DNA of 64,000 nucleotides, taken from contig MSJI02000232.1 of assembly GCA_001931905.2 (NCBI GenBank), forward strand, positions 1 through 64,000. Direction: 5' to 3'. The DNA comes from Cladosporium sp. IMV 00045 (lineage: Eukaryota; Ascomycota; Dothideomycetes; Cladosporiales; Cladosporiaceae). The notes under the pieces were generated by a model. That model was not told where the DNA came from and searched no databases. It worked only from the letters and a program-made list of their open reading frames with translations. The first letter of the stretch is position 1. Each line of letters begins with the position of its first letter. This document shows, one piece after another, positions 17,504-27,897 of this stretch. The translations under genes were made by a program, and so were the position numbers.

Positions 17504-20128
17504 ATGGTTCTGCAGCCCAGCAGTCCATCAAAGCACAACTCCATGGTCGGGGCGCGTATACCGCATCCAAAGTCGACCAACTACGATGACGACTTCGCAA
17601 CGCCGCCTCCGAAGCGTATCAAGCGCGATATAACCGATTTCGTGAAGCATCCAGCACCTCAAAAGAGTCGGATAAGCGAGGTACCGGACTCGGACGCCGA
17701 TAGCGACGATGAGATTGTTCACGAAGAGGAATCGAAAGATGAAAAGCGGACAGATCTCGAGACGGCCTTGCCGTTCATCCAGTCGGACAAAGAAGCCATT
17801 GAAGCATATGAAGCCTCACGGGCTGCGGGAGAGCTAGATCTTCAAGGTCGTTTGGCAAACTCCAAATGGACTCGAGGCAAGAGCTCAATATACGTGGACG
17901 CATTCAATCTGGCATTAGAGACTGTGCTGGAAGACGAGAGTCACCTTTTCGACGAGGCGGAACATGCTGTCTTTCAACAGTGGAGGGAGCTCAGCTATGA
18001 AGCTCAATACCTATATGTCCGTCTATTCTTGCGAAAGACGTCGAGCTGGCATAGAATCAATCGACTTGGTTATCACAGCGACATTGCCGATTTGCCTCAG
18101 GCCATAAGCGATTTACAGTTGGCTCGAGACACCCCAAAAGCCTCATCGGCTGCCCAGTATAATCCAGGGGAGATGGAACCGCCGGAAGATACCTTCCTAG
18201 GAGAGCAATTCGTATTTGCAGACCGTTCTGAGGATCGTATCAAATATCTGGAGGAAGCTTCATCGCTGTTGCTTTTAGACGAATTGAAAGCGATCGCAAA
18301 AGAAGCCAAAGTACAGGGCAAGAACAAGAAAGAGTTGTTGCGCGCCCTTCGGCGAACGAGCGGGAAGCAGACTGGCCTGGGTTTCTTGAAACGATCAGAA
18401 ACCGAAGAGAGTGCAGCTTCTGCCGGCTCCGGCTTGGAAGAAGATGGCAGCAGAGACAACACGCCGAGTCGAGGCGAGAATCGAGATACACATTTCGTCG
18501 ACAAGATCATGGCTGAAACAGGACCATGTATACGCCTGTCCTTGCCCGTTTTGAAACTCTTCGAGCGTGTACACCTCGTTTTCTATCGAAGCACCGAATG
18601 GACTGAAAAGTCGCTCACGACCATCATTCTCGCCCGCATTGCACGCTGGAATTTTCCTGAATACATCGTCAGCAGAAGCGCGAACATATTTACTTCCCGC
18701 GCGCTTTTATTGGAGTTCGAAGCGTCGATAAGGACGCAGTTCCGAGTGGACAACATCCTCGAATTCAACGGCACGCCAACTAACGACACTCTCCAAGTCA
18801 TCCTTGACGTATTTTACGAGGTGTATCCGCGTTGGAAAATCCTGCTCGATGAAGAGCAAAAGAAAGAGGATAGCATCTACTCAACCGGAGAAGGCGCGTA
18901 TCTTCGTCGTCTATCGCCAGCATGGGTTTACACGCGGATTGTCCACAAAGCCGCGTATGTACTCGGCAAGTTCAAAGAACACAAGCGAGAACACGAAGTG
19001 CTATCTGAGCTTCTAGCGCAACGATTGTTCCACACGTCTCGACGAGGAGATTGGTATCAACGCAAAGCTCTCCTCGAAGAACACTATATGCATCTCCACC
19101 TGCCCTCTCCACCCAACTGCAAGGACATCGAGAGTAAGAAAAAGCATTGGAAGCGCATTGCTCTCCAAACATGCGAGACCGGGCTCGAAGACCAACTCAC
19201 GCATCTCATCCACCACCACGACCTGCAGAAACGCACTGTCAAACTTGAAAAAGCGCTGAAAGTCCCCAAGCGATTCCAACACGACTTCGGCCACGTCCGG
19301 CTCACGAAACCGCTCGAACGCACCTTCACCGGCATCCGCATCGAACGCCCACCCTCCGCGCCATCCTCCCGCCGCACGAGCGAACAAGGCAAGCCTTCCT
19401 TCCGCGGCGCCAAAACCATCTGGCTCGACCCGGAACTCCACCAAGCCACCAACCCAGACACAGGTGAAGAGACAAAAGTCGAAGGCGAATGCAGCGTCGA
19501 AGCAATGTGCCTCTCCTCCTACCGCGCTCTCGGCTGGAAAGGCTATCACAGCGAAGGCCGCTTGCTGCGCACGCTTTTCGCTTTCCTCTTCTACGACGTC
19601 CTCTTCGTCTATATCCCCAACGTCTTCCAGACGGAGTTTCAAACCTGTCCGCTCGATTTGCATTCTGACGCTTTCTACCCTTCGCGCATGAGTGAGGTCA
19701 ATGCTCGCTCGAATGAGATCAGCAATGGGGATGCGGAGGCGATTCTTACGAGGGTGTGGGAGGAGCATAGCGCGCGGCGCACTTGCGTCGTGGGCTTAGA
19801 TTGGACGTATGAGTTGGAGGATTTGCGGGAGATTTGTCGCATGTTCCCGCCGAGTGCGTTGAGTACGGTTATGAAGGTCTTTGCGCAAGAGTATGGGCAG
19901 CGAGGCGGTGGTGTGCCGGATCTGTTCTTGTGGAGGACGGGGGAGGAAAGTAAAGATTCTGCTGGCGTACCAGGTGGGCCAGGTGGGCAGGTCATGTTCG
20001 CTGAGGTCAAGAGCGGGAACGATCGCTTGAGCGATACTCAGCGCATGTGGATTGATGTCCTCTCGGGAGCGGGCGTTACGGTCGAGTTGTGCCATGCTGT
20101 TGCTGATGAGGTCAGGATCCAAGGCTAG
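17504..20128 (+). CDS. FAN1: FAN1-type structure-specific nuclease (homeolog B, complete)
   Basis: The start is set at MVLQPSSPSKHNSM, giving 874 residues; the frame is open further up, but the preceding residues look noncoding. It has a disordered N-terminus with a basic patch (PPPKRIKRD), a likely nuclear signal. No UBZ finger is seen, which is usual for fungal FAN1. A SAP-like helical segment lies near residues 260-290 (LLLDELKAIAKEAKVQGK), followed by a helical/TPR region. The C-terminal VRR-NUC nuclease has the catalytic Asp at about 806 (VPDLFLW) and the E834-V-K836 pair (FAEVKSGND), and the conserved upstream Glu block around VEGECSVEAMC. FAN1 incises 5' flaps and acts in interstrand-crosslink repair. 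Another Fanconi-pathway homologue, MPH1/FANCM, lies about 28 kb away in the same contig. No introns are needed. Confidence 0.93.
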   Translation: MVLQPSSPSKHNSMVGARIPHPKSTNYDDDFATPPPKRIKRDITDFVKHPAPQKSRISEVPDSDADSDDEIVHEEESKDEKRTDLETALPFIQSDKEAIEAYEASRAAGELDLQGRLANSKWTRGKSSIYVDAFNLALETVLEDESHLFDEAEHAVFQQWRELSYEAQYLYVRLFLRKTSSWHRINRLGYHSDIADLPQAISDLQLARDTPKASSAAQYNPGEMEPPEDTFLGEQFVFADRSEDRIKYLEEASSLLLLDELKAIAKEAKVQGKNKKELLRALRRTSGKQTGLGFLKRSETEESAASAGSGLEEDGSRDNTPSRGENRDTHFVDKIMAETGPCIRLSLPVLKLFERVHLVFYRSTEWTEKSLTTIILARIARWNFPEYIVSRSANIFTSRALLLEFEASIRTQFRVDNILEFNGTPTNDTLQVILDVFYEVYPRWKILLDEEQKKEDSIYSTGEGAYLRRLSPAWVYTRIVHKAAYVLGKFKEHKREHEVLSELLAQRLFHTSRRGDWYQRKALLEEHYMHLHLPSPPNCKDIESKKKHWKRIALQTCETGLEDQLTHLIHHHDLQKRTVKLEKALKVPKRFQHDFGHVRLTKPLERTFTGIRIERPPSAPSSRRTSEQGKPSFRGAKTIWLDPELHQATNPDTGEETKVEGECSVEAMCLSSYRALGWKGYHSEGRLLRTLFAFLFYDVLFVYIPNVFQTEFQTCPLDLHSDAFYPSRMSEVNARSNEISNGDAEAILTRVWEEHSARRTCVVGLDWTYELEDLREICRMFPPSALSTVMKVFAQEYGQRGGGVPDLFLWRTGEESKDSAGVPGGPGGQVMFAEVKSGNDRLSDTQRMWIDVLSGAGVTVELCHAVADEVRIQG

Positions 20129-20670
20129 TATGCACAAAGAGGAGCGTCGTCATTTTGGTTACATGCTTGATTCGTGTAGTCTCAGATCCAAGTTAGTCTG
20201 CTTGGTAGAGAGAGTACAGAGGGAGAAAGAAAAAATATCAGTCTGGAGAGGGGACATCGGCCCCGAATGACACCACATGATGAAGGAAATGAAGATGCTC
20301 GCTCCCCCGAATGACACCACATGAAAAAGGAAATGAAAGTGATCGGATCCCATCCGATAATGTTCTCGACCCGGATGAATCATGGCTGATGTTCCCTTTG
20401 AATGATGCTCCGATAGAGATCATCAACACATCAGGCCATCAGAATCGATCAGAATGTGTCAAGCCCGCATCGCAAGATGTGTGAGAGAAAAGAAGAGGCT
20501 CCGGTCGAATGCTCCTAGTCCATGCGTGTCCCTAGGAGACAACATTACTCATATCGACGAGCCCGGACAACTTGGTGGCATCGAAGGATGTATGCTCGGG
20601 CAGGGTCGCCGGGCATTGATGTGAACACTCATTCATAGAGCGCTTCAACGACACCATATCGTTCCGGCTT
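20129..20670. other. Convergent spacer with B-specific segment
   Basis: 542 bp, against 361 bp in homeolog A. The direct-repeat doublet CCCCGAATGACACCACATGA is kept at about 20261-20345. A segment of roughly 190 bp (about 20452-20640) has no counterpart in A. Inside it is a perfect 7-bp inverted repeat CTCCTAG / CTAGGAG (20512-20518 and 20532-20538). I cannot tell insertion in B from deletion in A. Confidence 0.6.
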
Positions 20671-21590
20671 CAAAACATAAGGGCCCCGAAGCTGTCGTCA
20701 TCCTCACCATTCGCGTAGTCGAGATCAGTGTCTTCGACATTGACCCTTGGCGAGTGGGGGGTGGAACTGTGCTCACTGGCCTCTTCGGCCTCGCTCGGAT
20801 ATTGGGCTGTAGTAGCAGCGGCAGCGCGCTTCTTGTTCTTGGGCGCCAGAGCAGTTTTTTTTTCTTCTGTGGAGCTGTGGACATGCTGGCAACGTTTTCG
20901 TCGTCGTCATCTTCCGCAGGTGGAGCTGAAGCAGCCCTGCTGCGCTTCTTGGAGACTGGAGCTTTCTTCTTCGGCACCTGTGGGATTGTGCTGACCTCAT
21001 AGTTGCTGTCGTCGTTGCTGTGATGAGCGACAGCCTTGGTCTTCTTGCTTGTTTTGCCGCCAGCAGTTCCGCTACTCATGATGCGACCAATAGCGGTCTT
21101 GAATGACTCTGGCTTGATGTCCTTGCCAGGTCGGAAATCTCTCGCTGCTTGTTTCCAGTCGACCTAGATAGAGAGGGCAATGTCAGTAAGCGTTGTTACC
21201 TATCAATAGCAAATATCGACAGACGTAGAAAGATACATACCTTGGCCATGGCGTCCTTGAGGTCTCCGCTTTTGATGCTGTAGAAGCAAGCGGCGAAACG
21301 GTCCTTGGTGTCATTGCTCAAGGAGTTCCACGGTTTGGAGATTTTGCGGTTGAACTCGGTCTTGAACGAGTCGGCCTGAATGTCCTTGCCGAAATTCTTG
21401 CAAGCAAGTTCCATGTCAATCTGGAAAAAATTGTTGTCAGTAGAGAACGAGTGGAAATATTGTGAGGCCTCTCAGATATGAGCGCCGGCAGGCTTTTCTC
21501 ACATACCACGTTGTGCTTGTGCTTCGGCAGGTAGTAGCATGCCACAGCGAGACGAGACTTGGTCTCCGGCTTCAGTTAGTCGAACGGCAT
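20671..21590 (-). pseudogene. Broken copy of the two-repeat Myb-like gene (homeolog B)
   Basis: Colinear with the intact gene at 1550-2479, with the same three exons and both introns still bounded by GT and AG. Two lesions are visible. Codon 5 is TAA (21576-21578) where A has CAA. In the Lys-rich region a run of nine T on the plus strand (about 20855-20863) makes this copy two bases longer than A, shifting the frame so the acidic tail is lost. There is also an in-frame 12-bp deletion in exon 3 that removes KKFQ relative to A. A protein could begin only at the ATG in exon 2 (MELACKNFGKD), missing the first half of repeat 1, and would still be frameshifted. The homopolymer could be a sequencing error, but the nonsense codon is not in a homopolymer. 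Confidence 0.75.
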
Positions 21591-22853
21591 TTGAGAAGAC
21601 ACTATGAGCAGTCGAAGGGCTGGGGAAAATGATCGAGAGACGTTTTTAGGTAGTAAAGGAGGAGGGCGGATGCTCAGAGTGAGGAGATCTGGTAGTCAGA
21701 TGTTAGCAGATTTCGTAATATGATAGAGCGAATGCTACACCGGGCGAGTAGTAATCCTGCGCGACAACAGTAGGGGACAGGCCTAGGTGGTTATTTATTT
21801 ATTCTCCAGGTATTCATAACTTACTAGTAGGATCTCTTACTCTTAGAGACTGATGCCAGCTAGAGTAATGTGTCGTCTTCTGCCGTATCGCTTGCAAACT
21901 CGAAGGTGGTAAAGAGATAGAAGTTCGGTCGTTCAGTTAAGTAAGGGTGGGTGGAAAAGTAGGTGGATATGGGTGGGTGGAAGGCTAAGTGGAGGTGGAT
22001 GTTATGAGAGAAGAGAAGTTCGAAGCCGAGCACAGTAAGGCACTCCTAGATCTACCCTGAGTTCACATATGCGAAGTCCAGGCGTCTAAGTGAGGCAGAT
22101 TCCTAGAAGTGACGGCGTCAATTAAGAGCCGGGAGCGGCAAGAGCGATGCGGACTGCATAGGAGAATGAGCTTTAGGTGTGTGTATGTGAATGTGAAGTG
22201 AAGCTGATGTGAACTCGCGGCTGCTTAGCACATGTGAGCATGTGAATGCCAGCTGGAGTTCATCAGAGGCTTGACCCACATTGTGCGCTGAAGCTCGAGC
22301 GAAGGAAGTCATGTGATGTAAGTGAGGTCTGACAAACCGCTTCCAAGAACAGACCGGAGGGCAACAATTTGGAACCACAAGTCTTCTCCCTTCATAGCTT
22401 CTATGTTTTCGTTCAGCTATTACGATCGAAAGCCAGACGCACTTCGAAAAGTAGCTTAAGGAATGCCAGATGCGTTGGAATCCTACAATCAATGATGTTC
22501 AGCCAAACTGCTCCGTCGAAAAAGCCAGCTCGCTGGATATCCTTTCAACCTTGGAGATAGATGATACCAGTCTCCTGAAAAGACGAAGGGAGCCTTGCAA
22601 GACCATCCTAACAACGCGACGATATTTTTGACCCCCTAAGAAGACGTAAATGAACATAGATAGAAATCGAGTTTTGTGTCAATAAATTCCCACACCTTCT
22701 ACATGCGCCACGCCAAATCCCAATGCTACAAGGAAAAATTCGAGAAAAAAAAAAACGAAATGCAAACACCCTCGAAGGCTTCCAAAAACAGAAAAAAGAT
22801 ACTGACACCAAATCAAGCAACGCTTCAACGACCATTTTCCTTTCTTACCGAAA
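21591..22853. other. Intergenic region between Myb-like pseudogene and ERV46 (B)
   Basis: The right half aligns with A. The left half (about 21750-22010) is strongly diverged and holds a G/T-rich tract (GGGTGGGTGGAA near 21950-22000) in place of the longer GTAGGTAGA tract of A. No gene seen. Confidence 0.5.
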
Positions 22854-24240
22854 CTAGTTCGAGTGGATCTTCTTCAGCCTCGAACCACCTTCGTAGAGAG
22901 CTCTGTCGACCGCAGCGGCGACGGTCAGAGTGCCGCCGACAATGGCGCAGACGCCGACGAGGAAGCCGGAGAAGGACTTTGAGCGGGCTTCGCGGTTGAC
23001 GACTTTCATGGGGGAGATGTCCTGTTCGAGAAATGTTAGCACGAACCCGCAAGAAAGTGAAGTACTGCCGTAGAGGATGAGGAGAAAAAACACATACGTA
23101 AGAGAAGAAAACGCCAGGAATGCCGCCTCTAGCGTGCAGACGCTCACTGTGGCCTTCCTTGCTGGCGTCGCCGCCTGTCAGGCTGCGCTTGTGGCTGGTC
23201 ACGCTGTACTGGTGGGTTTCGATGCTGTTGGCCTCGCCCTTGCCGTAGTCGCCCAGCTTGATCAGCTCCGAGGGGATGTCGAAGACGCTACCCTTCTGCT
23301 CCCACCCCAGCGGCAGGTAGGCCGTCGACACCACTTTCACGAAGTACATGTAGTTGTACGCCTTCTCGTCCGTCTTCTGCTCCGTGTCGTCCAGCGGGTT
23401 GAGGTGGTGGTTCGACCACGCCATGCCCTTTTTGCCGATCTTTTGAACAACTTCGTCGGACAGCTGAGGCCCGAAGCGCAGGTGGTGCACTTTGTGCGTG
23501 AACGTGTGCTCCACGCCGTCGGCGCCCATGAAGTAGTTCTCCAGGTCGTGCACGTGCATGTTGCCGTTGCTGAAACTCTTGCCCGGGGCGAAGTGGAAGT
23601 TGCCCACGACCTTGTTCACGCGAATGCCGCCTTCGATGCGGCAGCCCTCGCGCCTCTGCGCGTCCAGGTGCTCGCTGTAGTGTTCCCGCTCGCACTGCTC
23701 GACGTTTTCGCCCCGGCCGAACGACCAGCTCACGCCGGCGTACGCCTCTCTCACCTCGGCGCAAGTGTTACAGCAGCCAGCCTTCATGGCATTGGACGGC
23801 GCCGGCGCTCCGTAACACTCACCACAGTAACCAGGATCGAGGTGCTGCGCGGAATCGTCCTCCGACAACTGCAAGGCCTTCTTCTCGATCTCTCCACCTC
23901 CTTCGCTCTCAGGCCTTAATCGGACCTTGTTGACACCGTGCATGACGCCCGTCTGAATCTCGCCGGAGACGTCCATGACGTCCAGCGTGAGCAGCTCGCA
24001 AGGTACGCGCGGGAAGGACACGTTCATGTGGATCTCCATCTTCTCACCGCGGCCCTTGTCGACCATGAGTTCCGGGTGGACGACGATGCGTCGGTAGTCG
24101 GCCCATTCGCCCCATGCCAGCCAGAGGATGAGGAGCAGCGAGGCGACGGTCACGATGCCGCCGGAGGTTGTTCGCACGCGCGCGTCTTCGACGGTTTTGG
24201 TGAAGGCATCGAGCTTCGTAAAGCGCGATTTGGCCGGCAT
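22854..24240 (-). CDS. ERV46: Erv46/ERGIC3-like COPII vesicle cargo receptor (homeolog B)
   Basis: Two exons, 24240-23098 and 23021-22854, with a 76-bp intron (GTATGT...ACAG) that is diverged from the 84-bp intron of A. The encoded 436 residues appear identical to the A copy by eye: the same membrane segments (about 28-45 and 399-420) and the same lumenal CGEC and GCCNTC clusters. Substitutions in the coding DNA are therefore almost all silent, which implies strong selection on both copies. This fits a protein that works in a fixed complex with Erv41. Reading through the intron would keep a frame open to 22825 but would replace the second membrane helix with an Arg-rich tail, so splicing is required. 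Confidence 0.93.
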
Positions 24241-25215
24241 TGTGAGAGTGGGTGTGTCGGCGTGGTGGTTGGAGGTGGTCGATAGATGGGATGTTGGTAG
24301 CGAGGCTAAAGTGCCCGCGGCGGAGGGGAGGGGTTTTGACTAGGGTGGGATAAAAGAATGGAACTGGTCAATGGAGAGACATGAGAAGGGAAATGGTAGA
24401 AGGAGAGTGTGAAAGCGGAATGATCAATCGCTTAAACTAGTTTGTGTTTCGCATCAGGACGGAGAGGAGGCGTGGTGGATTAATAGAATGGGGGACACTT
24501 GTTAGTTAACGTGAGCTTGTCTCAGCTGCTGACCCTGAGCCGAGGAGCTTCAGGAGGCGTCTCTATTAATTCCGTCTTTTCTATAGTTGATTAGCAGACA
24601 CATTATTGAATCTGAGAATGGATTTGCATGCAGCGGAATGAAATAGAATAGGCCATTCGCTCATCACTTGAACATTTGTTAAGATCCTCTATATCACTAA
24701 TGGGAATGCCAGCTGCAAATGACTGCCGATCTCGCGGCTGATAACGCTCATATCGCCCCGGAGCATTGCTCTCTCTGACATACATGAATGCAGGCATTTT
24801 CATGACAAACAAATGAAATGAGGATCCATGTCCGATTTCTCTTGAACAATTGATATATAGCAGAAAGATCATCAAACATCAACCTCGAGGGAACAACTCT
24901 GATCATCGAGTCCCATCAGGAGCTGAACCAGCAATACCAGCAACCAGCGATCAAGAAGTACCGGTGATCAAATTATTCAAAAAACAAAATGCAGCTTGAT
25001 CATAACCTCATATAAACATTCAGCTAACGTGGCGTATCGAACTGGGAAAGCGAAAAGCAAAAAAAGAACCATAACCCTTCATCCATCATGGAGCAACAAA
25101 CGCCTCGCTTGGCTTCGCTTTCAAACCCTGGTAAACCCCAAAAATCAAACCGATGTCATCAAATAACAAGATGCATGCGTTTATCACGAAGAGCGATACA
25201 GGCTCTCAGACCCCG
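24241..25215. other. Intergenic region ERV46 / WSS1 (B), including conserved noncoding block
   Basis: Contains the B copy of the near-invariant 214-bp block (24408-24621) described for A. No gene seen. Short ORFs near 24603-24875 and 25088-25560 have no protein character or are antisense to the WSS1 3' end. Confidence 0.5.
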
Positions 25216-26997
25216 TCACGAACTCTCCTTCATAAGCCCACAAGCACTACAAGTCCAATACCTATGCTCCATGAAAGTCCCGCAACGCGCACAATTCCAA
25301 CCCAGCGTCCCTCCATTCCTATCCCTAGAACTCGGAGCAGCGAAAAGCGACGTCGCCGGCGGCTCGCTCCTGCGCGACCTTGCCGCTGCAGAAGTCCCAG
25401 TGGAAGAAATAGAATACACCACGCTCCCTCCACCCCTCGCAGACGAGGCAGGAGCGGCGGAGGCTCTGACGGTCTGCCGCCTCGCCATGGGCTGCGGCCT
25501 TTCGATCCCGCAGGCGTCGCAGGCGAGGTACTGAGTTGGGTTGATGCAGGTGCAGATTGAGCAGGTCCATTGGTCCGGGTTGAAGGGTTCGGAGAGGTCG
25601 ATTGGCGGTGGGAGTGCGGGGGCGGCGGTGCTGGTGGTGCTCTCGGAGCGAGCGGAGGGGCGGGAGGAGGAGACGGGTTTGCGTGGCGGGATTGTTGTGG
25701 AGGCGTTGCGTTTGGGAGGTGGGGAGTCTTGATAGAGGGGTGACACGGGGCTGGGGTTTGTGAGAGAGGGGGCGCGTGTGGTGCTTGTGGTTGAGTGGCG
25801 GGAGCTTTGGACGGGGCTGATGGGTGATATGATCGATGAAGGCGGGACGGAGGAGGTTGTGGATGCTGCTCGCGAGTGGGTTGCTGCTGAACGTGCTGAA
25901 GAGCGAGAGGACGAGGCGTAGAGGGGTTTGACGGGTGAGATGAGAGACTCGGGAGGCAGAGCGCCTGAAGCTTTTGGACCTGACGAACGGTTTGTTGTCC
26001 CTGAGCGGACGCTCTCTGCCATAGCCCATTCGAGTTGCTCCTCCTCTGTAGGTCCGCGTGATCGTTCCGTTTTGGGATCGTACAGGCCTCCATTCTTACT
26101 CCAAGCCAGCCCACCCGTGGACGGCTCACTCGTGAAAGTCCTGTTGAGCTTGGCCGTTTCCTCCTCCTCCATCAGCTCATAGATCGCCTGGGTGATTGCT
26201 CTATCATTCGCGTCATCCTCCTCCGCTTTGGTCTTGAAAGTAGGAGTCAAGGACGACATAGCCAGTGAACCAGCATCACTCCTCGTCGACCCGCAGCCCT
26301 TATTGACCGTGTTCCGCAGCAATGCCTGCCCAGCAATCACCTCCCTCGCATCCTGCCCAGCCATAATATCAGACCCTCCCAAGCGACGTCCAGAACCCGT
26401 GCTGAGCGTACTCAGCGTCTTCCGCTTCTCCGCACCAGCCCTCGCGAGCTGCCTCAAATCCCTCTCAGTCGGCGGCCGTCCCCCACCAAGCTTGCGTCCC
26501 TCACCCATGAACCCTTCACCCGTATACCCCTTGCGGACGAGCGTCTCGTGCTCCTCCCTGAGCTCATCCCACAAAGCGTGGAACCTCCCATCATGATCCC
26601 CCCACTTGTTGTGCGACAGCTCATGCAGCATGGTGTCGACAATCTGCTCGAGCGGCAGGAACAAATCGGGGTTACTGTGGTAGCGCAGACGGATGCAGAT
26701 CTTGTAGCCGCGGTTGATATTCAGCCCGAGCAGGTTTCCCTCGGGGGGCAGGAACTCGGCCAGAATCTGCACTCGCCACCCGCGCTTGCGCATGATCGGC
26801 TTGACCGTCGAGGCCACTTTGCGCAGCAGCGTGAGCGCCGCGTCGCCGCGCGGCAGGCCCGAGAGGTGCTCGTAGGTGTTGAAGAGGGGCTCGTATTCTT
26901 TCAGTGAGGTGGCGTAGTTGCGTTGCACGCCGCTGGGCCCGCCGTCTTTGGCTGGTCTGTTGCGGCCGGAGAATGAGGGCCCGCCGTAAGGTGCCAT
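25216..26997 (-). CDS. WSS1: Wss1-type WLM metalloprotease with SHP boxes and two RanBP2 zinc fingers (homeolog B)
   Basis: 593 residues, starting at MAPYGGPSFSG. The open frame continues upstream to 27156, but that part (MLFFIFPWTALL...) does not match the A homeolog and is treated as leader. The WLM domain is unchanged in its active site (HELSH plus the GDH histidine) and the SHP box FMGEGRKLGG is kept. It is nine residues longer than A because the Ser/Pro/Thr-rich linker before the first finger and the region between the fingers carry extra short repeats (around TAAPALPPPIDL and RASAAPASSAR). Both W-x-C-x2-C-x10-C-x2-C fingers are intact. Expected role: proteolysis of DNA-protein crosslinks with Cdc48. 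Confidence 0.87.
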   Translation of the reverse strand: MAPYGGPSFSGRNRPAKDGGPSGVQRNYATSLKEYEPLFNTYEHLSGLPRGDAALTLLRKVASTVKPIMRKRGWRVQILAEFLPPEGNLLGLNINRGYKICIRLRYHSNPDLFLPLEQIVDTMLHELSHNKWGDHDGRFHALWDELREEHETLVRKGYTGEGFMGEGRKLGGGRPPTERDLRQLARAGAEKRKTLSTLSTGSGRRLGGSDIMAGQDAREVIAGQALLRNTVNKGCGSTRSDAGSLAMSSLTPTFKTKAEEDDANDRAITQAIYELMEEEETAKLNRTFTSEPSTGGLAWSKNGGLYDPKTERSRGPTEEEQLEWAMAESVRSGTTNRSSGPKASGALPPESLISPVKPLYASSSRSSARSAATHSRAASTTSSVPPSSIISPISPVQSSRHSTTSTTRAPSLTNPSPVSPLYQDSPPPKRNASTTIPPRKPVSSSRPSARSESTTSTAAPALPPPIDLSEPFNPDQWTCSICTCINPTQYLACDACGIERPQPMARRQTVRASAAPASSARGGGSVVYSISSTGTSAAARSRRSEPPATSLFAAPSSRDRNGGTLGWNCARCGTFMEHRYWTCSACGLMKESS

Positions 26998-27897
26998 ATT
27001 TTGTTGTTTTCCTGTGCCGTGTAGCTCCTGCGAAGTGCCCCAAAGAAGTACCAGTATATCAGATCGCCTGTGGTTACGCGTCGCTTGGGCCGCGCAGGCT
27101 TCCTGTAAAATCGCTCGAACGAGAAGTGCGGTCCAGGGGAAGATGAAGAATAGCACCAGGCTGCAACTTTTCTATCGATCCGCCAGAACAGCAAAGCAGC
27201 AACGCAATCAGTGAATCCGGTTTTCCGCGCAGTCAGTAAAAGCTCGCTCTTAAGCAGTGGGCTGACGTCGTTTTGTCTTAGATGATGGTTGGGCTGTTCA
27301 GTCGTGAGCCCGCAGCCGCTCCCCGCTGTACATAATTGATCGGTGGAGTCGAACTCCCGTGTACATGTACTTCAGGCAGTTGTGGTAGAGGTCAGGAGAG
27401 CAAGATGATATTGACCAATGTAACGCGCGGACTAACACTGTTCTGGGGAAGTGCTGCGGACGATGGTACCAGGGCTGAGGTGTGGACGCTATACACAAAT
27501 AACTTCACGCCTAGAGAATGCCATGGTTTGATACGAGACACCCTGACTAAGGATCGGAAAGCACGGACGGAGCGCTGCCGCCTTCAAGAAACAGACCACC
27601 ATAGCTGATGACTTCAATAATAGCATGCTAGCTACGCTTCGACGTTAATATTGATATCGCTAAGCGATGGAATTGTTGAACATGACGAATGGTGATTCGA
27701 GAATGGCGATATCCTTCAATACGCTCGAGTCTATATCCGGATCCCAAGCCCAAGAATGGGTTCTACCAAGCCAAAAGTCAAAGAGCAAAAACACCAGAAC
27801 AATGCAAAAATCAACTCCCCCAGTCTAAATGATAATCCTACAACAAAAACAGTCAAAGACGGCATCGACTCATCCCATCAAAACCCCACGCCATTCC
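26998..27897. other. Intergenic region WSS1 / KEX2 (B)
   Basis: Same position as 7858-8754 in A, aligned with small indels. It holds the WSS1 promoter and KEX2 3' region. Nothing else recognised. Confidence 0.5.

Noticed and set aside
22825..23097. Intron-retained ERV46 (B) with an Arg-rich tail
   Set aside because: The 76-bp intron has good splice sites, and the spliced product is identical to A and restores the second membrane helix.
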